Positions 12,380-24,116 of a stretch of 64,000 nt of DNA are shown here, in pieces. The notes under the pieces were generated by a model that did not search any database, was not told the origin of the DNA, and saw nothing but the letters and a program-made list of their open reading frames with translations. The position numbers and the translations under genes were made by a program. This stretch comes from Thalassia testudinum (Eukaryota > Streptophyta > Magnoliopsida > Alismatales > Hydrocharitaceae). The first letter of the stretch is position 1. Each line of letters opens with the position of its first letter. The DNA lies in NCBI GenBank assembly GCA_037157565.1, contig JAZHRO010000012.1, positions 55,357,501 through 55,421,500 on the forward strand. The letters run 5' to 3'.

Positions 12380-13835
12380 TGTTCGGCGCGTAATTCACGT
12401 TTAAAATATTATTTAGTTGTAGTATAACGCGAAAATACGTCGACAAATGAATTTATAAAGACCGGTGAGTACCGGGTCATTCGCAGGGAGGTAATCACAA
12501 TTTATGTAGAAGCATTTGAATAGAACTTGTTCTAAACAGATATTTATATATGTATAGGAATCAGATATATGCATTCAGAAGATCAGAATTTTATTGCAAT
12601 TAAAATAGAATTTTCACAATAAAGAATGTTATTAGAAACAAATAGATAGATAGATACAGAGAGATAGAGAGAGAGATAGAAAGTGGTAGAGAGATGACGC
12701 CACTTGTAGGATGCTTGTGTGAGATGCGGTAGCACCTCAGATCCAAAGCACCGGTGTGAAGGTCAGAGCGGAGTTGCAGAGGGATGGAGAGTTGTAGAGA
12801 AGGTGGAAGATGTCTAGAGTTGATGGAAGAGTAATGCTTCAACTGGGGGGCCCTAGTCCTTCTTTTATAGTTTTAATGAGGGGCAAAGTGGGTATTTAAC
12901 CCCTTTATCTCATGAAATAACTCTTATTTGATCAGATCCATTGATCTCATTGTTCATATCTAGCCTCAAAACACCTTCATTTGCGCCTAAAACTCTCGGA
13001 TTCAACCTGGGCTTGATACATGGTAGCTTCTTGGTCTTCAGATCGCCATCAGACGACACCCTCACCTTCCAGCGTGTTCTCTTTTTTTTCCCGCTCGGTG
13101 CTCGTTCAATCTGAGTGCCTCATCCTCAGCCATCCGATCTCTCATTTGTGTTTCAAAAATCGCGTGGGATCACGTGTTTGGCCGCGGTGCCCTCTGATCA
13201 CGCCACGTGGTCTCCCCTGCATACGCCGATGCTGATCAATGGCCAATCGCATGCTTGCTCAACACATTCCTGATTTCGTGCTCAGGTGATTTTGAATCCA
13301 CACGCTTCGCTTCCAACGCATGCGCATGAGCCAACCCGTTACGCGTGAGTTTTGTTATAGTTTCTTCTTTGTATTTATTTATTCTTATCTTGTTGGTTGG
13401 GCGACGTAGTGTGCTTGTGGCCGTTAGATGAAGATCCAACGGCCTACAGCTTGTGAGTGTGGCCTTCCTAGATGGGGCGGTGGTGAGGGAGCGGTTGTGA
13501 CAATGCCACATGGCACCATTAGAGCCATCCATCTTCTTTTCCTTGTACTTGGTGCTGTAGAGCTCCGATCAAGTTAATTTTTTGTCGTTGGATTGTGATC
13601 GTTGATTCAGATTCATCTGTATGGTTGGATTCTTCATCTGAGGCTCGGATCTTTGCCCTTTGGCTTTATGATCTCCATTCTTTTATGGATTGCGCAAGAT
13701 GCCTTGGTTGTCTGATCGAGACGATTTCGGAAGCGTTGGACTCCCGTCGTCGTTCTAATTAGATCTAACATCCGCAGCTTTGAATCATCTATGATTAAGA
13801 TCGAGTCAATTTTAGGTCATAAAATGAAGATATTA
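12380..13835 (-). repeat. Y 3' LTR
   Basis: The + strand begins TGTTCGGCG followed by TAATTCACG and matches the right LTR at 39302 closely. It has a TATA box CTATAAAAG on the minus strand (12861-12870), a GATA/GA microsatellite-like tract at about 12640-12685, and the OTA motif TATACTACAAC near the element-sense 3' end (about 12416-12426). In element sense the LTR starts TAATATC rather than TG, in both copies. Confidence 0.75.
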
Positions 13836-14741
13836 GGAGGGTTTCTCTCAGCCAATGTGCAGCTTTACCAAAGGGTTCAGGTTGGGCATTAGAGGGTTCT
13901 AAAAGTCACGAAGGGGCTGGTCTGCCCTTTCGTTCTGGAGTTGAGTGATGGCCTGCACTATGACTTCCATCTGTCGGTCATGATGCTAGCTCTGCTTAGT
14001 GATCAGCCTTTATAAGAGAGTCATAAGTTATAGATTTTCCTCATCAATCTCTTCTTCCTCGTGATGACTAGCCATTGCAGAGGGTTTAGATTCAGATACT
14101 GGATAAATAGGTCTTCTCCTAGGATTTCTTTCTAATGGTCGTAGCAAATTAGGATTTTGAGATCTTCTACTTTTCATACACCAGAAGAATGTCTGTAGAT
14201 GAGAAAGAGAAGACGGATGAGAGAAATCCCGCCTGCTCAATGTAAGCAATCAAACTAGTCCTTATAGTGTTAACCCTAAATAGACTTAATCTTGGTTCCT
14301 CAAAACTCGATTGGGTTAGGTCAACCCTCGAATTACTTGGCTGGCCAGAAGGGTGGAACCCCTTAGGACACCCCGCACGGCTGGACATCACTAAAGGTTA
14401 ACGGGGTTACCGCACCAACCTTTCTTGTCACCAGTGGTTCCAAGTAGACAAGGCCTTGACCTTAGCCCAATCTAGTTTTAAGTCCCCAAGTCTATTAGTC
14501 TTGCTTAAAGCACGTATACTTAGTTTTAAGCTTAGGATTGATGTGCTTTTAGAATATGATGGGAGTTAGGGAGTGTTTGCCCTTAAAGTTGATTTCAGAT
14601 GCATGAAGTGCTCAGGCAAAGGGTTCACAAGCAATTCTTTTATAAAGAGGTGATTTTAAGATTTGAATGCTTGTGTTAATGAGTTTCAGGGTTCAATTGA
14701 GTTAATATTTTCAATCAAGGTTTTGATGAGGCATACAAGAG
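13836..14741 (-). pseudogene. Y interior with gag start remnant
   Basis: The minus strand has short frames resembling an OTA gag N terminus, including one of about 23 codons around 13880-13975 ending before a TAG, followed by an NPLMPNLNPL-like segment. A second short frame near 14041-14080 is acidic (HHEEEEIDEENL). No protease, RT or integrase is present. The last five bases (14737-14741, AAGAG) are the left copy of the T1 target-site duplication. Confidence 0.45.
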
Positions 14742-17527
14742 TGTTACGACCCGGTTTCCGAATCCCTACAGGACCTGAGACTGGCTCGACTCAACTAATC
14801 CCAAGACCCAGTCGTCCAATGAGAAAGTAACCAAAATGCTGGAAAGTAAACCACATTCACTATGCTAAGCAACTAACAGTAAAAAGGTACAGCAGTAAAG
14901 AAGTAAAAACTACTACAGTACATATCACCATCACAACAGTAGAAACGTAACAAGAAACAGGAACATAAAGTACAGAATGTAAAAGTACGGAATATAAAGG
15001 TACAAGCGTCCAACTCACTACTACGAGGAGTACAACAAAAGAAGCTACAGCTACTGGGCTCAGCACCTTCTGCAGCCGTAGACTCGGGCTGCTCAACACT
15101 TGGACCTGAAAAGGGGTTATAAGTACACAAAGTCAGCGAACGCTGAGTAGAGTGGCAACCAACTAACTAAAGCAGTAAAAGTGGACAAGTAGCTGTTGTT
15201 TTCCAATTACATTATTTCACAAATTATTCCTTTTCACCCATTGGTTTATTTCTTAGATCTCTTTCTTGATCTCAAATGTTCCTCGTGGGAATGATCTTGA
15301 TTACAGTCTTTTCCGAAGAGTAGAAGGCACACATGGTGATCTCCTGGTTGGGAGAGTCCCCCGTGGTGATCCTACACCCAGTCAACCACCCCAAGGTCGC
15401 AGACAAACATAACGGTGACTACGGCATGCGCGATAAGCGCACAGGTAGCTACCCCGCACTGGCACGCGGTCAGTCATTTCTGCTAACGGGTGCACCCAAA
15501 GTACAGCACGGAACAGTATAGGGCCTAGCCCTCTCAATAACAAGGATCTAGCCCCTAAGAACCAAACAAGGGTCTCGCCCCTCCATAGTCCGCGCACCCT
15601 CGCTTGACTACCATGGTTTGCCCAGTGGGCCTAACAAGTCGGTGTAGGGCGGCTAGCTGAACCTCGGGCCCAGTGGGGTGGCTAGCTCTCTCCCTACACT
15701 AGTAGCTCTCCCCGGTATTGTGTACGCGAGGGCCAAGAAGTCGGTACAGAGTGACCAATCCTAACCTCGGGTCCCAACCCAAGGGTGGCTAGCTCCGCTC
15801 TGCACTAAACAGGGGATAGTCGCTCTCCTTGGTACTACGTACTCAAGGGCTAGCTCACTTCTCCACTCACATTTCCACATCCATTCCATTTATTTCCAAG
15901 AGCTCTACTCCTAATTCCCCGTAGGGTTCATGCTCATATTCCTCATGCCATGCCATACCAGGTTTCATAATTTCTATTTTCATTCTAAGGTTATACATAT
16001 GCAGCTTGTATTACTATCGTTCACATTTCCATACTCAGGTTACACACAGGTAGCTCGTATTTCCATCATTCACATTACCATTCTCAAATTATATACATGC
16101 AGCTCGTATTATGTCATTTAACGTATACAACAGAAAAGTTACATGCAACAGTTAGTACTTCATATTTCACAGGCAGTTGTTATTCATTTATAGGCAATTG
16201 TTATCATTTCTATTTACTCATTCAAGACTGCAATTCAATCATCCAATACAGACATTTCCAGTATTTCTCGTCCTAGAATTCATGCCATATCCTAGGTTCT
16301 AATCATTCATTTCACACATGTATTCATGTTTGTAATTAAATTAGGGGAAGCCACTCTACCAGTAAACCTAGGAGTATTGGGGGCTTGAACGGCAGACTCA
16401 CATGCCTTAGTAAGCCCCGAATCCGCAACGGAACGAAGTCCTATAATAAGGAACAATCACAATGGAACATTCAGAATAGTATAGAAAGCCTTCTAACAAT
16501 TAGAGGAACTCACAAGGAACACATTGGTATCTTATTTGCGGAAAACAAACCTCAAACGGACCCTGAACGGGTCAAAAATAGGATTTCTGACTCAAATCAG
16601 ACGTCTGGAACAACTTCCAGACGTCTCAAAAGCGTCCAGTATCATATCTCAAGCTTTGCACCAATCCTCAGATGTCCAGGAACTCTTTTGGATCATCTGG
16701 ATCCAGCTCCAGACGTCCGACCACCTCTCCGGACGTCTGGACGTGCTTCCAGTCGTCTGGTAAGCTCCCCAGACGTTTGAAATTCATGGGAGGGCGTGTC
16801 CCGCGCCTTCCTGAAGTGAATCTTGCACACCACCACCAGATCTTCTCAAAAAGGGCATGCAAAGAGAAGCTACGGAGTGGCCTGCATGGCCGTATCTGCA
16901 AAGGGAATGTACCTTCGCAAAACTCTCACCTCAGACGTCTGGAATCGTCTCCAGACGTCCGCACCGACGTCTGGAGGTTACTCCAGACTTTTGATTCTGG
17001 GAAAAACCTAGAACCAGAACCTGTTTCCGCTGCGCTCGTGCCGCGCATGGCCACGCCTCGCCCCCTCTCCTGCAGCTCTAACTACAGCAGTGTCAGGGAG
17101 GACTCCCCCGACGCACTCCTCCTCGCACACGTGTCGCTTTGGCCGTGCGCTCACAGGTGAGCTCCCACGCGAGCTTGTGAGCTCACTCTCCACCTCCTCT
17201 CCTCACGTCGCTCCTCCTTGTCATCGCTCTTGCGCTCTCGCTCGCGTTGGCTCTCTCACTGGAGTGGAGAAGAAGAGGGGAAGGGGGCCAATGTGAGGAG
17301 AATGAGAGAGGGGAAGGGGTTTTATAAGGTCGGGGGTTTAGGATTTGTTGGAGGCGGGGAGAGAGAGAAGAAGGGGAGGAAAAATGAGAGTACTGTCTAT
17401 GTGCAGCTCGCGCGTAGACGTGAGCTCATACTGAAAATTTTTGATTTCCAGACGTCTGGGAAGGTGTCCAGACGTCTGACCCATAGTTCAGATGTCTTAA
17501 AAGGCTCAAATAGCACGGGTCTTAACA
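14742..17527 (-). repeat. T1 3' LTR
   Basis: This 2786-bp LTR matches the split LTR at 22484-38410 throughout. It holds AGACGTCT palindromes at about 16599-17000 and 17450-17490. At 16599-16626 two palindromes form a perfect 12-bp stem (AGACGTCTGGAA) closed by a CAAC loop. A minus-strand TATA box (CTTATAAAA) lies at about 17322-17331. Only 11 nt separate the chromodomain stop codon from this LTR, and I see no clear polypurine tract there. Confidence 0.92.
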
Positions 17528-17538
17528 TCATAACAAAC

Positions 17539-17934
17539 TTAAAGAGGACCGAAGCTGATCCGAAAAGACTTACCCTCAAAAAGCTCTGGGTAATGCTCTT
17601 GCATCGCCGCCTCAGGCTCCCAGGTAGCCTCCTCGTACCTTTGGCTCCTCCACAAGACCTTCACCAGGGGTACCTGCTTCCGTCTCAAACTCCGAACAGC
17701 TCTGTCTAGTATCTGCACTGGTCGCTCGGGGTAGGTCAGGTCGTCACCCACCTCGACACTCTTGTGGCTCAGAACATGATTGGGATCGGCGACGTACTTC
17801 TTGAGGTTGGACACGTGGAACACGTCGTGCACACCAGAAAGCTGGGGAGGAAGGGCAAGCCTGTAAGCAACGGGTCCAACCCGCTCCAGGACCTCAAAGG
17901 GCCCCATAAACCTCAGCGCGAGCTTCCCTTTCAC
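17539..17934 (-). pseudogene. T1 integrase C-terminus with chromodomain
   Basis: This frame follows the integrase core after a frameshift near 17970. It begins in the GPY/F-type region ([25 protein letters not shown]) and the HVSNLKKYV motif. It ends in a chromodomain-like segment with VKVLWR and EEATWEPE, then MQEHYPELF. Chromodomains at the integrase C terminus define chromoviruses and are thought to guide insertion into particular chromatin. The frame ends 11 nt before the LTR. Confidence 0.85.
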
Positions 17935-18032
17935 CCAAAAACGCTACAGGATCTTCATGGGCGAAACGGAAGAAAGACGTGATCCCCAACCTCGAATTGC
18001 ACCTCTCTGCGCTTCTGATCGGCATAACTCTT

Positions 18033-18890
18033 CTATCTACTCCTGACAGTGCGAAGTCGTCTGTGTATCTGCTCTACCACCTCCTGACTTTGCCAGAGCA
18101 GTCGGGGGCCAACCTCCCACTTGGTCCCCACCTCAACCCAACTCAAGGGCGCAATACACCTCCGTCCGTACAGAGCCTCGTATGGTGCCATGTCGATACT
18201 CGAATGATAGTTGTTATTATATGCAAACTCTACCAGGGGCAAGTGCTCCTCCCAAGAGCTCCTCCAGTCCAGTACATAGGCATGCAAAAGGTCCTCGAGT
18301 GTTTGTATCGTGCGCTCTAACTGTTCGTCCGTTTGGAGGTGGTACGCTGTACTAAACCTCAACCGTGTCCCCAAAGCTTGCTGAAACTCAGCCCAAAACT
18401 GAGACGTAAAACGGGTATCCCGATCGGATACAATCTCATGCCGAACTCCATGAAGATGTATCACATCACGAATATACCTCTCTGCCAACTGTGCTGGTCC
18501 CAAGGTGACTCGGATCGGCAAGAAATGTGTCGTCTTCGTCAATCTGTTTACAATCACCCAGACTATGTCGTGTCCTCGCTAGGTAATGGGCAAGCCCACC
18601 ACCAAGTTCATGGTGATGCTCTCCTACTTCCACTCTGGCACTGGAAGTGGCTGCAACTGCCCTGCAAGCCTCCGATGCTCGGCCTTCACCTGCTGGCACA
18701 CTAAACACTGCTGCACGAACTCACCTACATCCCGCTTCATCCCCCTATACCAAAAGTCATGTCTTAGAACATGATACATCTTCGTGTTCCCGGGATGTTT
18801 GGTGAACCTGGAACCGTGTGCCTCACAGAGGAGCTCTCTCAACAACTCATCGTCCCTGGGAATGTACAAACGTTCCCTCATACGCAGCAC
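18033..18890 (-). pseudogene. T1 integrase (zinc finger and core)
   Basis: The N-terminal HHCC finger is readable (KHPGNTKMYHVLRHDFWY, then CLVCQQVKAEH). The core follows with VSDRDTRF and the ERTIQTLEDLL helix. Where relatives have the first catalytic aspartate (VDRLTK), this copy reads VNRLTK, so one DDE residue is lost. Stops interrupt the frame between the finger and the core (near 18570-18625) and after the core at 18033. The core and finger share a frame. Dead copy, certain family. Confidence 0.9.
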
Positions 18891-18938
18891 CTCGTCGGTA
18901 AAGGAGAAGTCTCCTGGGTCCCCTGACAGTATCCTATC

Positions 18939-19529
18939 TCACAATGACTGCAGGTATGAATCTGTCATCTGTCCTATAATGATGCGGTCTATCAACTTTG
19001 GTCTCATCTGTCGTGTCACAGTCACTGCCCCACAGTGCCCCGGTAACTCTAGGGGTCTCCAATTTCCCAACTCCTCCATGAGTCTCCAACTCTGTGCTTG
19101 TAAACTGGCCAAGTAGGCGGGCACCTTCCGGCTCAAGGCGTCAGCCACCACGTTGGCCTTCCCCGGATGGTAGGAGATGCTGCAGTCATAGTCCTTCAGG
19201 AGCTCTAACCAATGTCTCTGTCTCATGTTAAGCTCCTTCTGATCAAACAAATATCTGAGGCTCTTATGATCCGTGAATATCTCAAAAGTCTCACCGTACA
19301 GGTATTGCCTCCATGTCTTCAACGTGAAGACGACAGCTGCCATCTCTAAGTCATGGGTAGGGTAACTATGCACATGGGGCTTTAGTTGTCGTGAAGCGTA
19401 AGCGATAACGTGACCCCGCTGCATGAGCACATCCCCTAACCCCTGCAACGAAGCGTCCATGTACACAACGAAACTGCCACTATTGTCTGGGATGGTAAGC
19501 ACAGGAGCCGAAGTTAGCCTCTCCTTCAA
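18939..19529 (-). pseudogene. T1 RNase H
   Basis: Typical Ty3/gypsy RNase [59 protein letters not shown], and [12 protein letters not shown] at the end. The D, E, D and later D of the active site are all readable. A TAG separates it from RT upstream and a TGA from integrase downstream, all in one frame. It would remove the RNA strand during reverse transcription. Confidence 0.9.
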
Positions 19530-19532
19530 CTC

Positions 19533-20501
19533 CTAAAAACACGCCTCACAAGCGTCTGTCCAAGAAAAGGGCACGCCCTTCCTGGTCAATTGTGTTATAG
19601 GACGTGCAATATGCGAGAAACCCTTAATAAACCGCCGGTAGTAGCCTGTCGGTCCTAAGAAACTGTGGATCTCTGTCACTGTACGTGGTCTCTCCCACTT
19701 GAGCACTGCCTCAACCCTGGCTGGATCCACAACCAAGCCATCCCCTGAAATCACATGGCCTAAGAAGGTCACTTGCCTCAACAGGAACTTGCACTTGCTG
19801 TATTTGGCATACAGCCTATGTCGTCTCAATGCGTCCAGAACCATCCGCAAGTGCTGTCTGTGCTGCGCCTGATCTCGCGAGTAAATAAGCACATCATCAA
19901 TAAACACCACCACAAACTGATCCAGATACGGTTTGAACACCTGGTTCATCAAATCCATGAAAGCAGCGGGGGCGTTGGTCAGCCTAAACGGCATGACCAA
20001 AATCTCATAGTGTCCGTATCGGGTGTGGAAAGCTGTCTTGGAGACGTCGGTCTCCCTGATCCTTAAATGGTGGTAACCAGATCTCAAATCTATCTTGGAG
20101 AAAATTGTGGCACCTCGCAACTGGTCAAACAAATCGTCAATCCTCGGCAGCGGATACCTGTTCTTGATGGTGACCCTATTCAGATGTCTGTAGTCCACAC
20201 AAAGGTGTAGGGTACCATCCTTCTGCTTCACAAATAACACCGGGGCTCCTTACGGAGATGCACTGGGCCTCACAAAGCCCTTCTTCAAAAGGTCCTGTAA
20301 TTGGGACTTGAGCTCTTGCAGCTCAAGTGGTGCCATCCTATAAGGTGCTGTAGAAATGGAGCTGGTCCCCAGTACCAGTGAGATCTCAAACTCGATCTCA
20401 CGCTCAGGTGGTAGTCCTGGCAGCTCCTCTGGAAACACGTCGGGGTACTCTCTGACCACTGGGATGCTTTGAAAGTCTGCCACGGGGCTGGGCTCTGCCA
20501 C
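19533..20501 (-). pseudogene. T1 reverse transcriptase
   Basis: The N-terminal part (YPDVFPEELPGLPPEREIEF) and palm are readable. The catalytic motif is [10 protein letters not shown], and the thumb region includes [11 protein letters not shown]. An in-frame TAA at about 20250 sits where the family has tryptophan (SPWGAP). The MPFGLTNAP motif has become MPFRLTNAP. These are G-to-A or C-to-T type changes. Between protease and RT the frame changes, so at least one indel lies in 20502-20725. Confidence 0.92.
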
Positions 20502-20725
20502 TACACAAGCCAGAAAGCCCTCACACCCCTAGCCTAAAAGTCTCGCCGCTCGAAGTGCAGAAATGCACCTGAAGCCTCCGTCCACTAGCTATCCGTGAAA
20601 CTCAAAAGAAGGCATCTCTGGTATGGAGAAGACGATCTTCCTCTCGAAACAGTCCACCAAAGCGTGGTAAGCGGACAACTAGTCCATCCCCATAATCACG
20701 CCAAAGTCCTCCATCGGTATCACAA

Positions 20726-21358
20726 TCAGGTCAGCGGGAAGGCTGTCTCTCCCAACACTGACCTCACAGTCTGTGTAAACCTCCTCGCTACAAACAGCTG
20801 ACCACCCGGACCTCTGATCACAAAAGGATCCTCTAACAACACACAGTCCTGTCCCAAACTGACAGCAAAACTAGTAGCAAAAAACGAGTGCGTGGCACCG
20901 GAATCAAAAAGTGTGTAAACTAATCTACCGGAAATTGTAACCATACTTGCCACCACTGAACCTGAAGCTCTGGCATCTCTGTGTGTCAGGGCATTGATAC
21001 ACCCCTCACCTCTTCGTGCGGAAGAAGTAGCCACACTCTGCATCAGATAGGTAGCTGCTGGCCGGTACCCTCCCCACGACTGCTGACCTCCCCCACGCGC
21101 CTGGGAACCACAGCCTCCTACTTGTCCTCCAACGCTCGATGTGGGGAGCATCTGCTGACCTCCAGCCCTAGACGGGTAGTCCCTCCTGATGTGGCTCGAC
21201 TGGCCACACTGGTAGCAAAGGGGAACTCGACTCCCGCCCTTGGTGGGTCCCTGCTGACTGTTGGGTGGGGGTCCAGTCCTGGCAGTTGGCCCCTGTTGGG
21301 GGCCCCCAAAGGCCACTGACGGCCCCGCAAAGTGTGACGGCTCTCCTGCGGGCGCCAC
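20726..21358 (-). pseudogene. T1 gag zinc knuckle and aspartic protease
   Basis: The knuckle reads CYQCGQSSHIRRDY. The family's CX2CX4HX4C has lost its last cysteine (now tyrosine), a G-to-A change. The protease active site is VYTLFDSGATHSFF. The frame matches the gag part at 21371-21814 and differs from RT. Confidence 0.85.
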
Positions 21359-21370
21359 GTGCCTCCTCTC

Positions 21371-22299
21371 TCACCAGCCCTGTGAGTAGTCTAGCTGGTA
21401 GGGCGTCTTCTGTCTGCTGTCAGTGTTACGTGCAGCCGGATTGGTCTCCTCATATGTCATAGCTGCCTCCACCACTCTCGAGAACGCGGGCAACTTCAGG
21501 GGTTTGACATACCCCCGAATAGCAGGTTGGAGCCCCTCAGTGAACCTCCATAGGCGCTCCTCCTCAGTAGCCACAGTCGTCGCGGCGAAATGTGACAGCT
21601 CCAGAAAATGCGTACGATACGCGCTCACAGTCATCGTCCCCTGGTGGAGAGTGTGGAACTCTCGCCTCCTCTGATCCTGCCACGTCTGCAGGAAGTACTG
21701 CTCGTAGAAGAGGGTCACAAACTGGTCCCACGTCGGCTCTACCCTCTCTTGACCTCTGACCGCCCTCCACCACCTGTGTGCTGTGCTCTCCAGCTGGTAC
21801 GTGGCAAAGTCCACGCGGCACTCTGCAGGGGGTGAAGGGTGTCGAACACCTTCTTGATCTGCTATAACCAGTCATCCGCCTCAGTTGGGTCCTCATCCCC
21901 CTTGAAGGAGGGGGACTTCAGCTTCCGGAACTATCCGAAAAGCTCGTAATGTCGTTGTAGTGGGGAAACGGGCACGCCTCCAGGCAGGGAGGGCTCGTGC
22001 TTGAAAGTGTCAGAGTGTGGTGGGGGTAGTGGAGGACCAGCCCCTCCCCCACGTCCAGCGCTGCATCTGTCTCGTGGTCCCATAGAGGACTCCCCCTCCA
22101 CGTCCCTAGGGAGAGGTGCTTGTGGAGGCGGGTGGAGCTCCTCTTGTACAATCTCTCGTATCAGCTGGGCGAAGTCCTGGGATTGAATGCTCGGAAGAAG
22201 TGGTTGGTCCATTGAAACGTCGGGCTTAGCACGTCCGCCCCTCCGACCTCGTCCACGACTGCGTCCGCAGCCCACCTCAATGACTCTACGTCGAGGCAT
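21371..22299 (-). pseudogene. T1 gag (broken)
   Basis: Two frames make up one gag. The N-terminal part (22299-21931) is arginine/glycine-rich (RGRGRRGGR), and the capsid-like part (21814-21371) has WWRAVRG, FYEQYF, EFHTLHQG and ERLWRFTEGL, as in Retrotrans_gag of chromoviruses. A frameshift and a stop lie between 21815 and 21930. Gag forms the particle that packages the element RNA. Confidence 0.85.
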
Positions 22300-22462
22300 C
22301 TCCTATAAAGAGACGCGAACAACAGAACAAGAATACGTCAATTCCAACGGACATTGGCAAAAGAATCTCAGAACAGATGTCAAAAGGTACGTTGTGGTGG
22401 TTATTTTAGTTACAAGCACGTGAATTGGTTATTCTCAAGCTAGTTGATTCACTTCTAGGGAC

Positions 22463-22480
22463 GACCTTGCTCTAATACCA
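22463..22480 (-). promoter_or_regulatory. T1 primer-binding site (tRNA-iMet type)
   Basis: In element sense the site reads TGGTATTAGAGCAAGGTC, three bases after the LTR end. The usual plant initiator-methionine site is TGGTATCAGAGC, so one C has become T. It proves that the LTR at 22484 is the 5' LTR. Confidence 0.9.
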
Positions 22481-22483
22481 TCT

Positions 22484-24116
22484 TGTTACGACCCGGTTCC
22501 CGAATCCCTACAGGACCCGAGACCGGCTCGACTCGACTAATCCTAATACCCAGTCGTCCAACGAGAAAGTAACCAAAAAGCAGGAAAGTAAACCACATTC
22601 ACTATGCTAAGCAATTAACAGTAAAAAGGTACAATAGTAAAGAAGTAAAAACTGTTACAGTACATATCACCACCACAACAGTAGAAACGTAACAAGGTAC
22701 AGGAACATAAAGTACAGAATGTAAAAGTACAGAATATAAAGGTACAAGAGTCCAACTCACTACTACAAGAAATACAACAAAAGAAACTACAACTACTGGA
22801 CTCTACTGGGCCTAGCACCCTCCGCAGCCGTAGACTCGGGCTGCTCAACACCTGGACCTGGAAAGGGGTTATAAGTACACAAAGTCAGTGATCACTGAGT
22901 AGAGTGGCAACCAACTAACCAAAGCAGTTAAAGTGGATAGGTAGCTGTTGTTTTCCAATGACATTATTTCACAAATTATTCCTTTTCACCCATTGGTTTA
23001 TTTATCAGATTTCTTTCTTGATCTCGAATGTTCCTCATGAGAATGATCTTGATTGCAGTCTTTTTCGAAGAGTAGAAGGCACACGTGGTGCTCTCCTGGC
23101 TGGGAGAGTCCCCCGTGGTGATCCTACACCCAGTCAACCACCCCAAGGTCATGGACAGACGTAATGGTGACTACGGCATGCGCGATAAGCGCATGGGTAG
23201 CTACCCCTCACTGTAACATGGTCAGTCGTTTCCGCTAACAGGTGCGCCCAAACTACAACACGGAATAGTATAAGGCCTAGCCCTCTCAGTAACAGGGGTC
23301 TAGCCCCTAAGAACTAAACAGGGGTCTCGCCTCTTCACAGTCCGCGCACCCTCGCCTGATTACTTTGGTTTGCCCAGTGGGCCTAACAAGTCGATGTAGG
23401 GCGACTAGCTGAACCCCGAGCCCTGTGGGTGGCTAGCTCTCTCCCTACACTAGTAGCTCTCCCTGGTACCGTGTACGCGAGGGCCAAGAAGTCGGTACAG
23501 AGTGGCCAATCCTAACCCCAGGTCCCAACCCAAGGGCGACTAGCTCTACTCTGCACTAAACAGGGGACAGTCGCTCTCCTTGGTATTACGTACTCAAGGG
23601 CCAGCTCACTTCCCCACTCACATTTCCAGATCCATTCCATTTATTTCCAGGAGCTCTACTACTAATTCCCCGTAGGGTTCATGCTCATATTCCTCATGCC
23701 ATGCCATACCAGGTTTCATCATTTCTATTTCCATTCTCAGGTTATACATATACAGCTTGTATTGCTATCATTTACATTTCCATACTCAGGTTATACACAG
23801 GTAGCTCGTATTTCCATCGTTCACATTACTATTCTCAAATTATATACATGTAGCTCGTATTATGTCATTTAACGTATACAACAGAAAAGTTACATGCAAC
23901 AGTTAACTAGCACAAGTACTTCAAATTTCACAGGCTGCTGTTATTCATTTATAGGTAATTGTTATCATTTCTATCTACTCATTTAAGACTGTAATTCATT
24001 CATCCAATGCAGACATTTCTAGTATTTCTTGTCCTAGGATTTAGGCCATATCCTAGGTTCTAATCATTCATTTCACACATGCATTCATGTTTGTAATTAA
24101 ATTAGGGGAAGCCACT
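22484..24116 (-). repeat. T1 5' LTR, part 1
   Basis: It begins TGTTACGACCCGG next to the primer site and is cut by A1. The last five bases, CCACT (24112-24116), are the target-site copy. It resumes after 37244. The joined LTR is about 2.8 kb and matches 14742-17527. Confidence 0.93.

Noticed and set aside
16672..17160. 162-codon frame
   Set aside because: It lies wholly in the T1 LTR, has no known domain, and is not kept open in the other LTR copies.
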